Both the position numbers and the translations under genes were made by a program. Positions 52,769-62,467 of a DNA stretch of 64,000 bases are shown one piece after another. The stretch lies in contig DATJPY010000031.1 of the NCBI GenBank assembly GCA_035506135.1, positions 62,001 through 126,000 of the forward strand, in the 5' to 3' direction. Source of the DNA: DATJPY01 sp035506135 (GTDB lineage: Bacteria > Myxococcota_A > UBA9160 > PR03). The notes below the pieces were generated by a model that had not been told where the DNA came from, did no database searches, and worked only from the letters and a program-made list of their open reading frames with translations. Numbering within the stretch: the stretch's first letter is position 1; each line of letters opens with the position of its first letter.

Positions 52769-55230
52769 GGCGCGGGCTCGACCTCGAGCGTGTGCGCGGT
52801 GCCGTCGTCGATCCAGCGCACCGACAGCACGCCGGCGCGCCAGGACCAGGCGCCCGGTGCGTCGGCCTCGGACGGTGCGGCCGGCGCGAGCCGCAGCGCG
52901 TCGAGCCAGACCGCTGTCGGGGGCGGGCAGCCGTTGAGCGCGACGCGGAGCGGGCGCGGAGCCATCGAGAGCGGTCCCTCGCGCGCGCCGAGCTCGAGGC
53001 GCAGCCGCCCGCCTGCGCGGCCGCGAAGCCGATAGGGCGTTCGCAGCTCCGCGCCGTTGCGGTACGCGGTCGTGGCGCCGTCGTCCTCGACGAGGTCGCC
53101 GGCGCCGTCCCCACCCGGGAACACCTCGAGCACGAGGGGCTCCGCCGGGACCTCCGCGGTGTGCTGCACCGGGCTCTGCGTCGGGATCACCGCGCCACCG
53201 CGCGCGAAGATCGGAATGCGCTCGAGGGGCGCCGCCACGCGTATGCTGCGCGGGCCGATCCAGCGCGCGCCGTCGTCGAGCGCGAACCAGGTGCCGGCGG
53301 GGAGATACACCTCTCGATGTCGTTCGCCCTGCGCCATCACCGGCGCCACCAGGAGGTCGCGGCCCAGCAGCCACTGGTCGTCGACGTCGGCCGCGCGCGC
53401 GTCGTCCGGATACTCGTAGAAGAGCGGCCGCCAGACCGGCGAGCCGGACGCCTCGGCCTCGCAGAAGAGCCCGTAGAGGTACGGCAGGAGCCGCATGCGG
53501 AGCTCGAGCGCGGCGCGCGCGATCGACTCGACGCGCGCGCCGAAGCGCCACGGCTCCTGGGGCCGCTTCAGCCACATCGAGTGCGTGCGCGAGAACGGGT
53601 AGAGGGCGCCGACCTGCATCCATCGCGCGAAGAGCTCGCGCGAGCAGTGGCCGGCGAAGCCGCCGATGTCGGCGCCGCAGAACGGCACGCCGGAGACCGA
53701 GAGGCCGAGCAGCATGCGCACCGAGAGACGGAGCTGCTCCCAGCGCGAGAACGTGTCGCCGGTCCACAAAGCCGCGTATCGCTGCACGCCGGCGAAGCCC
53801 GAGCGCGAGAGCACGAAGGGGCGCTGGCGCGGCGCCAGCGTCTCGAGCGCCTCGCGGGTCGCGCGGCACTCGAGGTGGCCGTAGGCGTTGCGCAGCGACT
53901 CGTGCGGCACGCTGCGCTCCGGGTCGGCCGGATCGGCCTGCACCACCGATGAGAGGTCCTGCCGCGCGAGCGGCACGATGAGCCGCCCGAGGCGCAGCTC
54001 GCGGGCCCAGCCCGCCGGCTCGTTCATGTCGTTCCAGATGCCGGCGACGCCCGCGGCGAGCAGGGCGCGATGCTGCTCGCCCCACCAGGCGCGCACGTCG
54101 GCGCGTGCGAAGTCGGGCAGCGCGGCGTCGCGCGGCCACACCTTGAGCGTGTAGGGCGTGCCGTCCGCGCGCCGCAGGAACACGTCGCGCGCGACCCCTT
54201 CGCGGAACACCGCCCAGCGCGGGTCGGCCTTCACGCCGGGATCCACGATCGCGACGGCGCGGAAGCCCTGCCCGGCGAGGTCGCCGCACAGGCCCGCCGG
54301 GTCGCGGAAGCGCCGCCGATCGAACGTGAAGACGCGGTATCCGTCCATGTGGTCGATGTCGAGATGGATCACGTCGGTCGGGATGCGCCGACGGCGCAGC
54401 TCGCGTGCCACGCGCCGCACGCGCGCGGCGCTGCCGTAGCCCCAGCGCGACTGGTGATGGCCGAGCGCCCAGCGCGGCGGCCTCGACGCGCGTCCCGTGC
54501 GCGCGGTGTAGCGCCGCAGCACGTCCGCCGGCAGCGGTCCGGGGAACAAGGTGAGGTCGATGCCGCCGTCGTCGGTCTCGATCGCGACGCGCGAGGCGTC
54601 GGCGGCGGCCACGTCGAAACGCGAGGGTGCCGTCACGTCCAGCAGGAAGCCGTCGGCGCGCGAGTCGTCGCCGGCGCGCGAGAGGCGCAGGAAGAACGGG
54701 ATCGAGACGTAGAGAGGGTCGGCGTGCTCGCGTACGGGCGCGTCGCGGCAGCGCATCCGCAGCACCGAGCCCCGCTTGTCGAGAGGCCCGGTCTTCGAGC
54801 CGAAGCCGAAGAAGCGCTGCTCGGGCGAGGCGACCAGCTCGATGCGGGACGCGGCGCCCGGCCCGAAGCGGAGGTCGGCGAGACGCGCGATCTGGTGGCC
54901 TCCGCGCTCGAAGATGCGCACGCCGAACGGCCGCTCGTCCACCTCGACGCGCAGCGCTCCGTCCGGTCCGTCGAAGGCGAGCGCGAAGCCGCCGTCGCGC
55001 GGCGCGAACGCCTCCGCGTTCGACGCGCGCCATGGCTCGCGCCCGAGCACCTCGCTGCGATCGGGCGGCAGCCGGCGGCCCGCCGCAGCGCGGAGCCGCA
55101 GCGAGCCGTCGCGCGACACGTCGAGGCGGGCGACGGCATCGCCGAGATCGAGCTCGAGCGCGCCGCGCTCCGCGGTGCCGGCACCGCAAACCTGCAGGAC
55201 TGCGTTCGGCGTGGCGGCGCGGCGTCGCAC
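52765..55230 (-). CDS. GH31 family alpha-glucosidase
   Basis: 821 residues from a GTG. RFFGFGSKTGPLDKRGSVLR (N-terminal beta domain), LGHHQSRWGYGSAARVRRVA, DVIHLDIDHMDGYRVFTFD (glycone binding), the nucleophile Asp401 in GIWNDMNEPAGWA and the acid/base Asp492 in LWTGDTFSRWEQL are complete, followed by the usual beta domains (YLPAGTWFALDDGARWIGPR). No signal peptide, so it is cytoplasmic and hydrolyses alpha-glucosides or oligosaccharides. It is divergent from the DUF815 gene, 33 bases away. Confidence 0.93.
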   Translation of the reverse strand: MRRRAATPNAVLQVCGAGTAERGALELDLGDAVARLDVSRDGSLRLRAAAGRRLPPDRSEVLGREPWRASNAEAFAPRDGGFALAFDGPDGALRVEVDERPFGVRIFERGGHQIARLADLRFGPGAASRIELVASPEQRFFGFGSKTGPLDKRGSVLRMRCRDAPVREHADPLYVSIPFFLRLSRAGDDSRADGFLLDVTAPSRFDVAAADASRVAIETDDGGIDLTLFPGPLPADVLRRYTARTGRASRPPRWALGHHQSRWGYGSAARVRRVARELRRRRIPTDVIHLDIDHMDGYRVFTFDRRRFRDPAGLCGDLAGQGFRAVAIVDPGVKADPRWAVFREGVARDVFLRRADGTPYTLKVWPRDAALPDFARADVRAWWGEQHRALLAAGVAGIWNDMNEPAGWARELRLGRLIVPLARQDLSSVVQADPADPERSVPHESLRNAYGHLECRATREALETLAPRQRPFVLSRSGFAGVQRYAALWTGDTFSRWEQLRLSVRMLLGLSVSGVPFCGADIGGFAGHCSRELFARWMQVGALYPFSRTHSMWLKRPQEPWRFGARVESIARAALELRMRLLPYLYGLFCEAEASGSPVWRPLFYEYPDDARAADVDDQWLLGRDLLVAPVMAQGERHREVYLPAGTWFALDDGARWIGPRSIRVAAPLERIPIFARGGAVIPTQSPVQHTAEVPAEPLVLEVFPGGDGAGDLVEDDGATTAYRNGAELRTPYRLRGRAGGRLRLELGAREGPLSMAPRPLRVALNGCPPPTAVWLDALRLAPAAPSEADAPGAWSWRAGVLSVRWIDDGTAHTLEVEPAP

Positions 55231-55263
55231 GCGTGCAGTCTAGCCACGCTACACTGCGAGGTC

Positions 55264-56175
55264 GTGGGCCGCCCCGCGCGTTTCATCGCACGCATCGAAC
55301 GCGTCCTCGAGCTCGCCGAGCGCTGGCTCGAGCGCGGAGCCGGCGCGCGGCCGAGCGCCGAGCAGGTGGCGCGCACCACCGCGTTCCGCTGGGACGCGCG
55401 CGACGGCGCCGGCCGGCTGGTGCCCATCGAGGCGCCCCAGCTCTTCGACCTCGACGACCTGCTCGGCGTCGAGCGCTCCGTGTCGGAGCTCGTGCGCAAC
55501 ACCGAGCAGTTCGTGCGCGGGCTGCCCGCCAACCACGTGCTTCTCTACGGCGAGCGTGGCACCGGCAAGTCGTCGGCCGTGAAGGGCCTGCTCGGGCGCT
55601 TCGCCGGACAGGGACTGCGGCTGGTCGAGGTGCGCAAGAGCGATCTGCTCGAGCTGCCCGACGTGATCGCCGCGCTGCGCGGCCTGCCCTACCGCTTCCT
55701 GATCTTCTGCGACGATCTCGCCTTCGACGAAGGCGAGGCCGGCATGCGCGAGCTGAAGGCGGTGCTCGAGGGCAGCCTCGAGGCGACGCCGTCCCACGTC
55801 CGCATCGCCGCGACGAGCAACCGCAGACACCTGGTGCCGGAGCGCGTGGCCGACAACCGCGCGGCGCACCTCGACGACGCCGGCGAGCTGCACCTCGGCG
55901 AGGCGCTCGAGGAGAAGCTCGCGCTGGCGGACCGATTCGGCCTGGTGCTCGGATTCTACGGCTTCGACCAGGCCACCTACCTGCGCATCGTCGACCGCTA
56001 CGCGCGCAAGGCGGGCGTCGACCTCCCGCGCGAGCGCCTGCACGCCCAGGCGCTGCGCTTCGCGCTCGACCGGAGCAGCCGCTCGGGCCGCACCGCGCAC
56101 CACTTCGTCGACGACCTGGCCGGACGGCTCGCGCTGCAGACCTCCGAAGGCGGCGACGGGCGGAGCGCGCGGTGA
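55264..56175 (+). CDS. DUF815 family AAA+ ATPase
   Basis: 303 residues. HVLLYGERGTGKSSAVKGLL is the Walker A, FLIFCDDLAFDEGEAGMREL with the Walker B aspartates, and IAATSNRRHLVPERVADN is the sensor-type motif; LFDLDDLLGVERSVSELVRN precedes it. This is a standard DUF815 protein, an AAA+ of unknown function. A GTG in GTCGTG at 55264 is chosen; a later start is possible. The stop overlaps the GTG of the transporter gene, so they are coupled. Confidence 0.88.
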   Translation: MGRPARFIARIERVLELAERWLERGAGARPSAEQVARTTAFRWDARDGAGRLVPIEAPQLFDLDDLLGVERSVSELVRNTEQFVRGLPANHVLLYGERGTGKSSAVKGLLGRFAGQGLRLVEVRKSDLLELPDVIAALRGLPYRFLIFCDDLAFDEGEAGMRELKAVLEGSLEATPSHVRIAATSNRRHLVPERVADNRAAHLDDAGELHLGEALEEKLALADRFGLVLGFYGFDQATYLRIVDRYARKAGVDLPRERLHAQALRFALDRSSRSGRTAHHFVDDLAGRLALQTSEGGDGRSAR

Positions 56176-57251
56176 ATCCAGGCGTGGGCCTCCCGCTGCT
56201 CGGCGTCCTGGCGGTCGCCGCGCTCGTCGTCATCAACGCCTACTTCGTCGCGACCGAGTTTGCGCTGGTCGCCGTGCGGCGCAGCCAGCTCAAGCTCTGG
56301 GTCGCCGAGGGGCGGCGCGGCGCGGCCGCCGCGACCCGCGCCGTCGAGCACATCGACGATGCGATCGCGGCGACGCAGCTCGGCATCACGCTGGCCTCGA
56401 TCGGTCTCGGCTGGATCGGTGAGCCGGCCCTGGCGAGGCTGATCGAGCCGGGCATCGCGGCCGCAGGGCTCGGCTCGCCCGTCTTCGTGCACACGACGGC
56501 GGGCGTTGTGGCCTTCGCGGCGATCACGTTCGTCACCGTCGTGGCCGGGGAGTTCGCCCCCAAGGCGCTGGCGCTCGACCGCCCCGGACCGGTGGCGCTG
56601 GCCTGCGCGGGACCGCTCCTGCTCTTCGGCCGCGCGCTGCGGCCGGGCCTCTACCTGATCAACGCGGCCGGCACCGCGCTCGCCGGCGCGGTCGGCGCGG
56701 GCCGCATGTCCTCGCCGCACCGGATCCACTCGCCCGAGGAGCTCTCGCTCCTGGTCGACGAGGCGCGCAGCGCGGGTGCGATCCGCGCCGACACGGGCCG
56801 TCTGCTCGGCAACGTCTTCCGGCTCTCGCGCACGCGGGTGCGCGACGTGATGATCCCGCGCGATCGGATCTTCGCGGTCGACGCGCGGCTCCCCCTCGAG
56901 GCGCTGATCGAGCGGGTGCGCGACCAGGGCTACACCCGCGTGCCGGTCTTCGACGGCAGCCTCGACCGCCCGCTCGGGGTGCTCCACACCAAGGACCTCT
57001 CGCACATCGAGGCGGACCGGCGGCTCCTGATCCTCCAGGACCTGCTGCGCCACGTCGCCGAGATGCCGCCGGAGCTCTCGGTGCTGGAGGCGCTGCGGCG
57101 CTTCCGCCGCCGCCGCGCGCACCTCGCGCTGGTGCGCGCGCCGGGCGGTCTGGTCGAGGGGCTCGTCACGCTCGAGGACGTGCTCGAGGAGATCGTCGGC
57201 GAGATCGAGGACGAGCACGACGAGCCGACCGCGGCGGCGACGGCGGAGTGA
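56172..57251 (+). CDS. CNNM/HlyC-CorC-type transporter with CBS pair
   Basis: 359 residues. NAYFVATEFALVAVRRSQLK, QLGITLASIGLGWIGEPALA and VTVVAGEFAPKALALDRPGP form the DUF21 (CNNM) membrane domain with its conserved Glu/Pro; EELSLLVDEARSAGAI and LSRTRVRDVMIPRDRIFAV lead into two CBS domains. It lacks the usual CorC C-terminal domain. Family members move Mg2+ or resist Co2+. Start is a GTG that overlaps the DUF815 stop. Confidence 0.88.
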   Translation: MNPGVGLPLLGVLAVAALVVINAYFVATEFALVAVRRSQLKLWVAEGRRGAAAATRAVEHIDDAIAATQLGITLASIGLGWIGEPALARLIEPGIAAAGLGSPVFVHTTAGVVAFAAITFVTVVAGEFAPKALALDRPGPVALACAGPLLLFGRALRPGLYLINAAGTALAGAVGAGRMSSPHRIHSPEELSLLVDEARSAGAIRADTGRLLGNVFRLSRTRVRDVMIPRDRIFAVDARLPLEALIERVRDQGYTRVPVFDGSLDRPLGVLHTKDLSHIEADRRLLILQDLLRHVAEMPPELSVLEALRRFRRRRAHLALVRAPGGLVEGLVTLEDVLEEIVGEIEDEHDEPTAAATAE

Positions 57252-57544
57252 AGCTCTGCCGCGAGCTGTGCGACGAGCTCCCGGTCGTCTCCGGCGAGCG
57301 GCGCGCGGCGCTGCGCGGGCTTCCCGCCGACCGCCGGACACACGCGGCGCTGCTCGCCGAGCTCGGGTGGCTCGACGCGATCGAGTGTCAGCCGGCCCCC
57401 GCGCCGACGTGCTGCTGCTCTCCGAGATGGACTGGGTGTGGCGCGCTCGGTGCTGGAGAGGTCCGAAAACCGCCAGCCCGCGGCGCGCCGCGGCGCCATG
57501 ATCCGGCGCGGGATCCGGGAGCGGATTCGCGGAGGAGAGACGGC

Positions 57545-58048
57545 ATGGCGCGGCACATCCACTTCACCATCTCGGGGACCAGTCTCGGCAGCCTCCTCGT
57601 GGCTGCGACGGAGCGCGGCGTCTGTCGGGTGGCGTTCGGGGAGAGCGAGGCGGAGCTCGAGCGGATGCTGCGGGCGGAGCTTCCGTTCGCGGAGGTCGAG
57701 CGGGACGACGTCGGGCTGAAGCGCTGGAGCGACGCGCTCGTCGCCTACGTGGACGGCCACGCGGCGCGGCTCGACCTGCCGCTCGACGTCGCGGGGAGCC
57801 GTTTCCGCATGCGCGTCTGGGAGGCGCTGCGGGCGATCCCGCGCGGCGAGACGCAGTCGTACTCCGGTGTCGCGCGATCGATCGGGGCGCCGCGCGCGGC
57901 GCGCGCGGTGGCGCAGGCGTGCGCCACCAATCCCGCCGCCGTCGTGATCCCGTGCCACCGCGTGGTGGCGGCCGACGGCGGGCTCGGCGGCTACGCCTTC
58001 GGCCTCGAGCGCAAGCGCGCCCTGCTGACGCGAGAGGGTGCCCTCTAG
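57545..58048 (+). CDS. O6-methylguanine-DNA methyltransferase (methylated-DNA-protein-cysteine methyltransferase)
   Basis: 167 residues. FRMRVWEALRAIPRGETQSY (DNA-binding helix-turn-helix) and Cys137 in NPAAVVIPCHRVVAADG, the alkyl-accepting cysteine motif PCHRV, are complete, with GLGGYAFGLERKRALLTREG at the end. A good ribosome site (GGAGGAGAG) precedes the ATG. The frame is open from a GTG at 57248 that overlaps the transporter stop, giving a 99-residue extension unlike MGMT or Ada; I take it as fortuitous. It repairs alkylated guanine. Confidence 0.92.
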   Translation: MARHIHFTISGTSLGSLLVAATERGVCRVAFGESEAELERMLRAELPFAEVERDDVGLKRWSDALVAYVDGHAARLDLPLDVAGSRFRMRVWEALRAIPRGETQSYSGVARSIGAPRAARAVAQACATNPAAVVIPCHRVVAADGGLGGYAFGLERKRALLTREGAL

Positions 58049-58782
58049 AACGTCTCCTTGTAGGGCCGCAGGTCGAGCTCGAGGGTCCACGCGCTGCGAT
58101 GCTGCGCGTGCAGCGCCCAGAAGGCGTCGGCGATGGCGTCGGGCGCCAGCATCCCGTCCTCGCCGCGCGCCTGCTTGAGCTGCGGGATGCGGCTGTTCAG
58201 CTGGTCGCCGTCGATCCCACCGTCGATCACGACGTGGGCCACGTGCAGTTCCTGCGGCCCGAACTCGCGCGCCATGCCCTGGGCCAGCGCGCGCAGCGCG
58301 GCCTTGGCCGAGGCGAAGGCCGTGAAGGGCGGGCGCGCGCGCAGCGACGCGGTGGCGCCGGTGAAGACGAGCGTTCCGCCGCCCGGCAGCATGCGGCGCG
58401 CCGCCTCGCGCCCGACCAGGAAGCCGCCGAAGCACGCGACCCGCCAGGTCTCCTCGAAGAAGGCGTCGTCCATCTCGAGCAGCGGCCGCATGCGGTTGTT
58501 GCCGGCGTTGTAGACCGCGATCTCGGGAGCCCCCGAGGCCCTCGCCGAGTGCGGCTTCGCGGCGTCGAAGACGCGGGCGACGTCCGCCGCCTGCGTCGTG
58601 TCGGCGACGACCCCCGTCAGCGCACCTCCCCGCGCGCGGATCTCGGCGGCCAGCGCGTCGAGCTTCGCCGGGGTGCGCCCCGCGGCGACGACGTGGAGCC
58701 CCTCGGACGCGAAGCGGCGGCACAGCGCGCCGCCGAGCCCCGCGCTCGCGCCCACGCCCACCACGATGGCCGAACCCGGCAT
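58045..58782 (-). CDS. SDR family protein with Phe at the catalytic Tyr position
   Basis: 245 residues. IVVGVGASAGLGGALCRRFA is the glycine-rich start and NAGNNRMRP takes the place of NNAG. The site normally Tyr-x3-Lys reads FTAFASAKAALRALAQ: Phe then Lys. Known subgroups with Phe here exist and may not be dehydrogenases. LEMDDAFFEETWRVACFGGF and EFGPQELHVAHVVIDGGIDG are other recognisable segments. GGGAGG precedes the ATG. Its TAG shares a CTAG with the MGMT stop. Reaction doubtful. Confidence 0.82.
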   Translation of the reverse strand: MPGSAIVVGVGASAGLGGALCRRFASEGLHVVAAGRTPAKLDALAAEIRARGGALTGVVADTTQAADVARVFDAAKPHSARASGAPEIAVYNAGNNRMRPLLEMDDAFFEETWRVACFGGFLVGREAARRMLPGGGTLVFTGATASLRARPPFTAFASAKAALRALAQGMAREFGPQELHVAHVVIDGGIDGDQLNSRIPQLKQARGEDGMLAPDAIADAFWALHAQHRSAWTLELDLRPYKETF

Positions 58783-58814
58783 GTCCACCTCCCGATCGGG
58801 CGCGCGGCGGGAGC

Positions 58815-59957
58815 TTACGGCGTCGCGGTGGAGAGTGCCGCCAGCGCGCGCAGCGGGATCCGCGCCATGCGGATGTCGCTCGGCAGGAACATGCCGAGGA
58901 GCCACGGGTAGTCGCGGTCGATGCGGCTCGTGTAGTAGTCGACCCAGAGCGAGCCGTCGCGCAGCACGGCGCCGGCGTAGGACGTGTCGCCCGCGCTCGG
59001 GAGGTCGGAGAGTCGCACCAGGCGCTCCGGCTCGACGCGGAAGATCGACGTGCGCTTGTGGGCGAGCGCGCTCCCGAGCTGCGTCAGCGGGCCGCGCGCG
59101 CCCGGCTGGTAGCGCGCGACCGCGTAGACCGTGCCGCCGTGCGAGAAGAGCACGGGCCCGTCGAGGCGCGTCACCTGGCTCCGATGCTCGGTCCAGGTCT
59201 GGTACGGCGGCTCGGAGACGGCGATCGCCGTGCAAGCGTCCGCGTGACCCACCAGCGTGTCGGCTGCCATCTCGAGCCGCGCGGTCGCGAGCAGGCGCCC
59301 GTCCCCCAGGAACTCGATCTCGGTCTCGTCGTTGGCGTCGCCGCGGTGGATCGTCGAGACCGTCGTCCAGCTGCGGCCGTCGGTCGAGCGCAGCAGGATC
59401 GACTCCCCGTGGCGATGCCAGTAGGCGGAGACGTACCAGGTCACGCCGTCACGCGTCTTCGGGCGCCAGAACAGCCAGCCCCGCGGCTCCACCGGCTCGA
59501 AGGGCGTCCAGTGCACGGCGTCGTCGCTCGTCGCCAGCACCGTGCTCTCGGGGACGGCGTAGGTGCCCGAGTTGGGCAGCGCGTAGAGGTGCAGCCGGCC
59601 GCCGATCACGGCGAGCTTCGGATCGCGGATGTCCTTGCCCGCCACCGCCAGGCTCGCGAGCGTCTCCCAGTCGCGCCCGTCCTTCGAGCGACGCACCACC
59701 AGGCGCGACTCGGGCGTCCCGAGGTGGTACGGCCTCGCGTCGTGCACGAGCAGGAGCTCGTCCCGCCACAGGATCATGTCGGTGTTGGAGTTGTGGCGGC
59801 CGTCGGCGACGACGTCCCAGCTCTCGAGCTCGAGGCGCGGGTCGACCTCGGAGTGGTTGACGGCAGGCCATGCGCGCGCGAGCCCGCCCGCGAGCGCGGC
59901 CCCCGTGCGCGCGAGCACGGCGCCGAGCGGCGACGGGCCGCCCGCCGGGCCCGCCAT
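58815..59957 (-). CDS. Sialidase/BNR-like beta-propeller protein
   Basis: 380 residues. WDVVADGRHNSNTDMILWRD, RSKDGRDWETLASLAVAGKD, STVLATSDDAVHWTPFEPVE and RSTDGRSWTTVSTIHRGDAN are repeats with SxDGxxW Asp-box-like turns, as in sialidases and other six-bladed propellers. No convincing catalytic set is visible. A Gly/Ala-rich N-terminus (GAALAGGLARAWP) may be a weak signal. Its ATG overlaps the stop of the big hydrolase (TGATG). Substrate unknown; a glycoside- or ester-linked role is possible. Confidence 0.65.
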   Translation of the reverse strand: MAGPAGGPSPLGAVLARTGAALAGGLARAWPAVNHSEVDPRLELESWDVVADGRHNSNTDMILWRDELLLVHDARPYHLGTPESRLVVRRSKDGRDWETLASLAVAGKDIRDPKLAVIGGRLHLYALPNSGTYAVPESTVLATSDDAVHWTPFEPVEPRGWLFWRPKTRDGVTWYVSAYWHRHGESILLRSTDGRSWTTVSTIHRGDANDETEIEFLGDGRLLATARLEMAADTLVGHADACTAIAVSEPPYQTWTEHRSQVTRLDGPVLFSHGGTVYAVARYQPGARGPLTQLGSALAHKRTSIFRVEPERLVRLSDLPSAGDTSYAGAVLRDGSLWVDYYTSRIDRDYPWLLGMFLPSDIRMARIPLRALAALSTATP

Positions 59958-62305
59958 CAGGGCGCGAAGCAGGGCCCGCCGCTGCAGACGTCGATGACGC
60001 TGCCGGCGGGCTTCAGGAACTCGGACTTCTGCGTGCGCGCCGTTGGCTGGCTGCGCGGGCAGCTGTGCGGGTCGCCCCCGCCGTTCACGGCGCACGGCAG
60101 GAGATCCGCCCACTCCGGGTCGGTCGACGAGAGGCGCGGCGGCACGTTGTCGGTCGGGGGCGCCGGATTGCCGCTGTCCCACACGACGATCGCCGAGCCG
60201 TCGAACGGGTAGCTCGGGATCGGGTCGATCCCGTAGTAGGGCGTCACGTCGGGCACGACCTTGCCCGCGTCGAGGGCGGGCGTGTGCAGGCGCGCGCCGA
60301 TGCTCCGCGCCTCGGCCTCGGTCGTGACGTTCGCGACCTGGTGATCGCCGAATGCCTCGTGCAGCAGGAGCTTCTTCGCGGGCGTCCCGGGATACGGGTC
60401 GCTGGTCAGGTGCAGGGCCTGGCCGTTCGCCTCGGTCTCCTCCCACAGCGCCTCCACCATCGACTCGAGCAGGCGCCGGTCGAGCGCGTTCTGGTAGGAG
60501 ATCAGGAAGAAGGTGTTGAAGTCGTCGAAGTCGACGCTCCGCGAGAGCAGCGTGCTGAAGTTCATGCCGGGGACGCCGAGCACGGCGCGCGTGTAGTCCT
60601 GCGCGTAGCCGGCGAGTCCGCCGCCCAGGATTCCGCCCTGGCTGTTCCCGTCGTAGTAGAGGTGGCTGGTGTCGATGAGCGACTGGCCGCCGATCTGGAA
60701 GGACGGGTCGGTCGAGAAGCCCTGCGGATGGATCATCAGGCGCCCGAGCACCAGGAAGTTCAGCAGCCCCTGGTGCAGCCGCTCGGAGAGCTCCGGGAAG
60801 AGCGAGAAATCCTTCAGGATGTTGATCGCGGTGGTCTGGTCGGTCGCCTCCATTCCGCTCCAGCGCGTCCCGCAGAACACGAAGTCATGCTCGCTCGCCA
60901 TGTCCTGCACGTTGCCCGCGCTGACCTCCTGCTCCGTGCCGAGGAGGCCGTGGCCGTACAGCGACGCGCGCGCGGGGAAGAGCGGCGCGGCGCCGTTGGT
61001 GGTGGCGGAGTAGGGGATGATGCAGCGGAAGTTCGCCGTGAAGAAGTCGCCGAGGTTCACCGGCAGTCCGTCCGCGCCGAGCCGCAGCCGCGAGCCGGTG
61101 ACGCCGCCGTTGGTCAGGTACAGCGGTACCTGGAAGGTGCCGTCGATCTGGCGGAAGGTCCTCGAGTTGAGCGGCTGCGTCACGGTGTTGACGTGGAACG
61201 ATGGCGCGGCGCCGCCGAGGATCGAGAAGGCGTCGTCGCGCATGTGCAGCATCTTGCCGGCGACGCTCTGGACGCTCTGGGTCGTGAAGTCCCACGCCAG
61301 CGCGAGGTCGCCGCGGGGGATGCCTGCCGCGGCGAGCGTCGCGAACAGCTCCTCCATGTGCGGTCGGCGCCCCTCGACGGCCGGGAGGTAGGTCGGAATG
61401 CCGTCGCGGTAGATGCGGAAGAGCCGGCTCGGCGCGATCGGCGCCCCGGAGGCATCGCGCAGGTTGCGCAGCGCGACGACGAAGCGGTGCGCGTTTGGCA
61501 GGTTCTTCCCGACGCGCAGGATCACGGCCTGCTGCGTGGGATCGTCGACGGTGGCGTCGCGCTCGGCCCAGAAGAGCTGGCGCTCGCCGCTCTGCGCGTC
61601 GATCAGCGCGATCGGAGAGGTGGGATCGAGCGAGCGCGCGAGATCTGTGATCGGCGGGGCTCCCGTCTGGGCGAGGTCGAGGTCCGCGATGTCGAAGACG
61701 AGCATCGGGCCCACGCTGAAGCCGTCGAGCGCGTTCAGGGCGGAGGGATCGACCGGCTTGTTGGCGAAGTTCGCCGGCATGGAGGCGGAGGCGAGGTGCA
61801 GCCGGCGGCCGGTCGGCGTGCTCGCGTCGGCCACCGTGAAGTAGTCGTTCGGGTACGGATAGAGGCAGCGCGTCGGGTCGAGCGGGTCGCAGCGGTCCGC
61901 GTTGGTGACGTCGACGTTCGGCTCCCAGGAGAAGGTCGACCAGGCGCTCCGCTCGAAGAAGCCGTCGCCGTCCTCGTCGAGCTGGACCAGGAGCTGGTTG
62001 CGGCCCTCGAGCAGGTCCGCGGCACCGAGAGTGCCGGTTCCGATCGCTCCGGCGAACGAGAGCTCCGACGTGACGTCGATCGAGCTTACCGGGGTCTGGT
62101 CGATCGCGCGGAAGAGCGTGACGCGCACCGCGGAGTGGGGGCCGGGCACCTGGCCGAGGTCGATCTGGACCGGGGTGCCGGACACCTGGAGCTGCGTGGC
62201 GTTCACCGGCGCGAGGATGCGCGGCGGCGGCGTACACTCGCCGGTGCCCAGGGCGAGCCCCGCGGCCACGACCAGCCCTCCGATCCGAAACACTCCGCTG
62301 CGCAT
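59957..62305 (-). CDS. Large exported alpha/beta-hydrolase-like protein (782 aa)
   Basis: Signal peptide or lipobox (GLVVAAGLALGTGECTPPP, Cys24) then a beta-rich N-terminal part (VRVTLFRAIDQTPVSSIDVT, LLVQLDEDGDGFFERSAWST with a Ca-like loop). The C-terminal part has a nucleophile elbow in HLYYDGNSQGGILGGGLAGY (Ser in GNSQG) and a likely His in LLHEAFGDHQVANVTTEAEA. Similar big bacterial hydrolases are uncharacterised. Paired cysteines suggest an extracellular place. GGAGGTG precedes the ATG. It is coupled to the BNR-like gene by TGATG. Confidence 0.7.
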   Translation of the reverse strand: MRSGVFRIGGLVVAAGLALGTGECTPPPRILAPVNATQLQVSGTPVQIDLGQVPGPHSAVRVTLFRAIDQTPVSSIDVTSELSFAGAIGTGTLGAADLLEGRNQLLVQLDEDGDGFFERSAWSTFSWEPNVDVTNADRCDPLDPTRCLYPYPNDYFTVADASTPTGRRLHLASASMPANFANKPVDPSALNALDGFSVGPMLVFDIADLDLAQTGAPPITDLARSLDPTSPIALIDAQSGERQLFWAERDATVDDPTQQAVILRVGKNLPNAHRFVVALRNLRDASGAPIAPSRLFRIYRDGIPTYLPAVEGRRPHMEELFATLAAAGIPRGDLALAWDFTTQSVQSVAGKMLHMRDDAFSILGGAAPSFHVNTVTQPLNSRTFRQIDGTFQVPLYLTNGGVTGSRLRLGADGLPVNLGDFFTANFRCIIPYSATTNGAAPLFPARASLYGHGLLGTEQEVSAGNVQDMASEHDFVFCGTRWSGMEATDQTTAINILKDFSLFPELSERLHQGLLNFLVLGRLMIHPQGFSTDPSFQIGGQSLIDTSHLYYDGNSQGGILGGGLAGYAQDYTRAVLGVPGMNFSTLLSRSVDFDDFNTFFLISYQNALDRRLLESMVEALWEETEANGQALHLTSDPYPGTPAKKLLLHEAFGDHQVANVTTEAEARSIGARLHTPALDAGKVVPDVTPYYGIDPIPSYPFDGSAIVVWDSGNPAPPTDNVPPRLSSTDPEWADLLPCAVNGGGDPHSCPRSQPTARTQKSEFLKPAGSVIDVCSGGPCFAP

Positions 62306-62325
62306 CGTTCACCTCCGTTCATCCT

Positions 62326-62356
62326 CTTGTAGCAGCCGAGCCGGGTCGTGTGTCAA
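62326..62356 (-). promoter_or_regulatory. Candidate promoter of the 782-aa hydrolase gene
   Basis: On the minus strand TTGACA (62356-62351) is consensus, followed by 19 bases and TACAAG (62331-62326), which is a four-of-six match to TATAAT. The spacer is two bases long, so strength is uncertain. The ATG at 62305 follows with GGAGGTG in a short leader. Confidence 0.5.
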
Positions 62357-62467
62357 TCGAAGCACCGATCCGAGCCCCGAACCCCACGGGGCACATAGTC
62401 CGCGAGATGGGCCGCGAGACGGTCCGCGAGCATGCCGCGACCGCCGCAGTCGCTACCTTGCGCCTCC

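Noticed and set aside
57248..57544. 99-residue N-terminal extension of the MGMT gene
   Set aside because: It overlaps the transporter stop as GTGA but is Cys/Arg/Pro-rich without family resemblance, and a strong ribosome site precedes the ATG at 57545.
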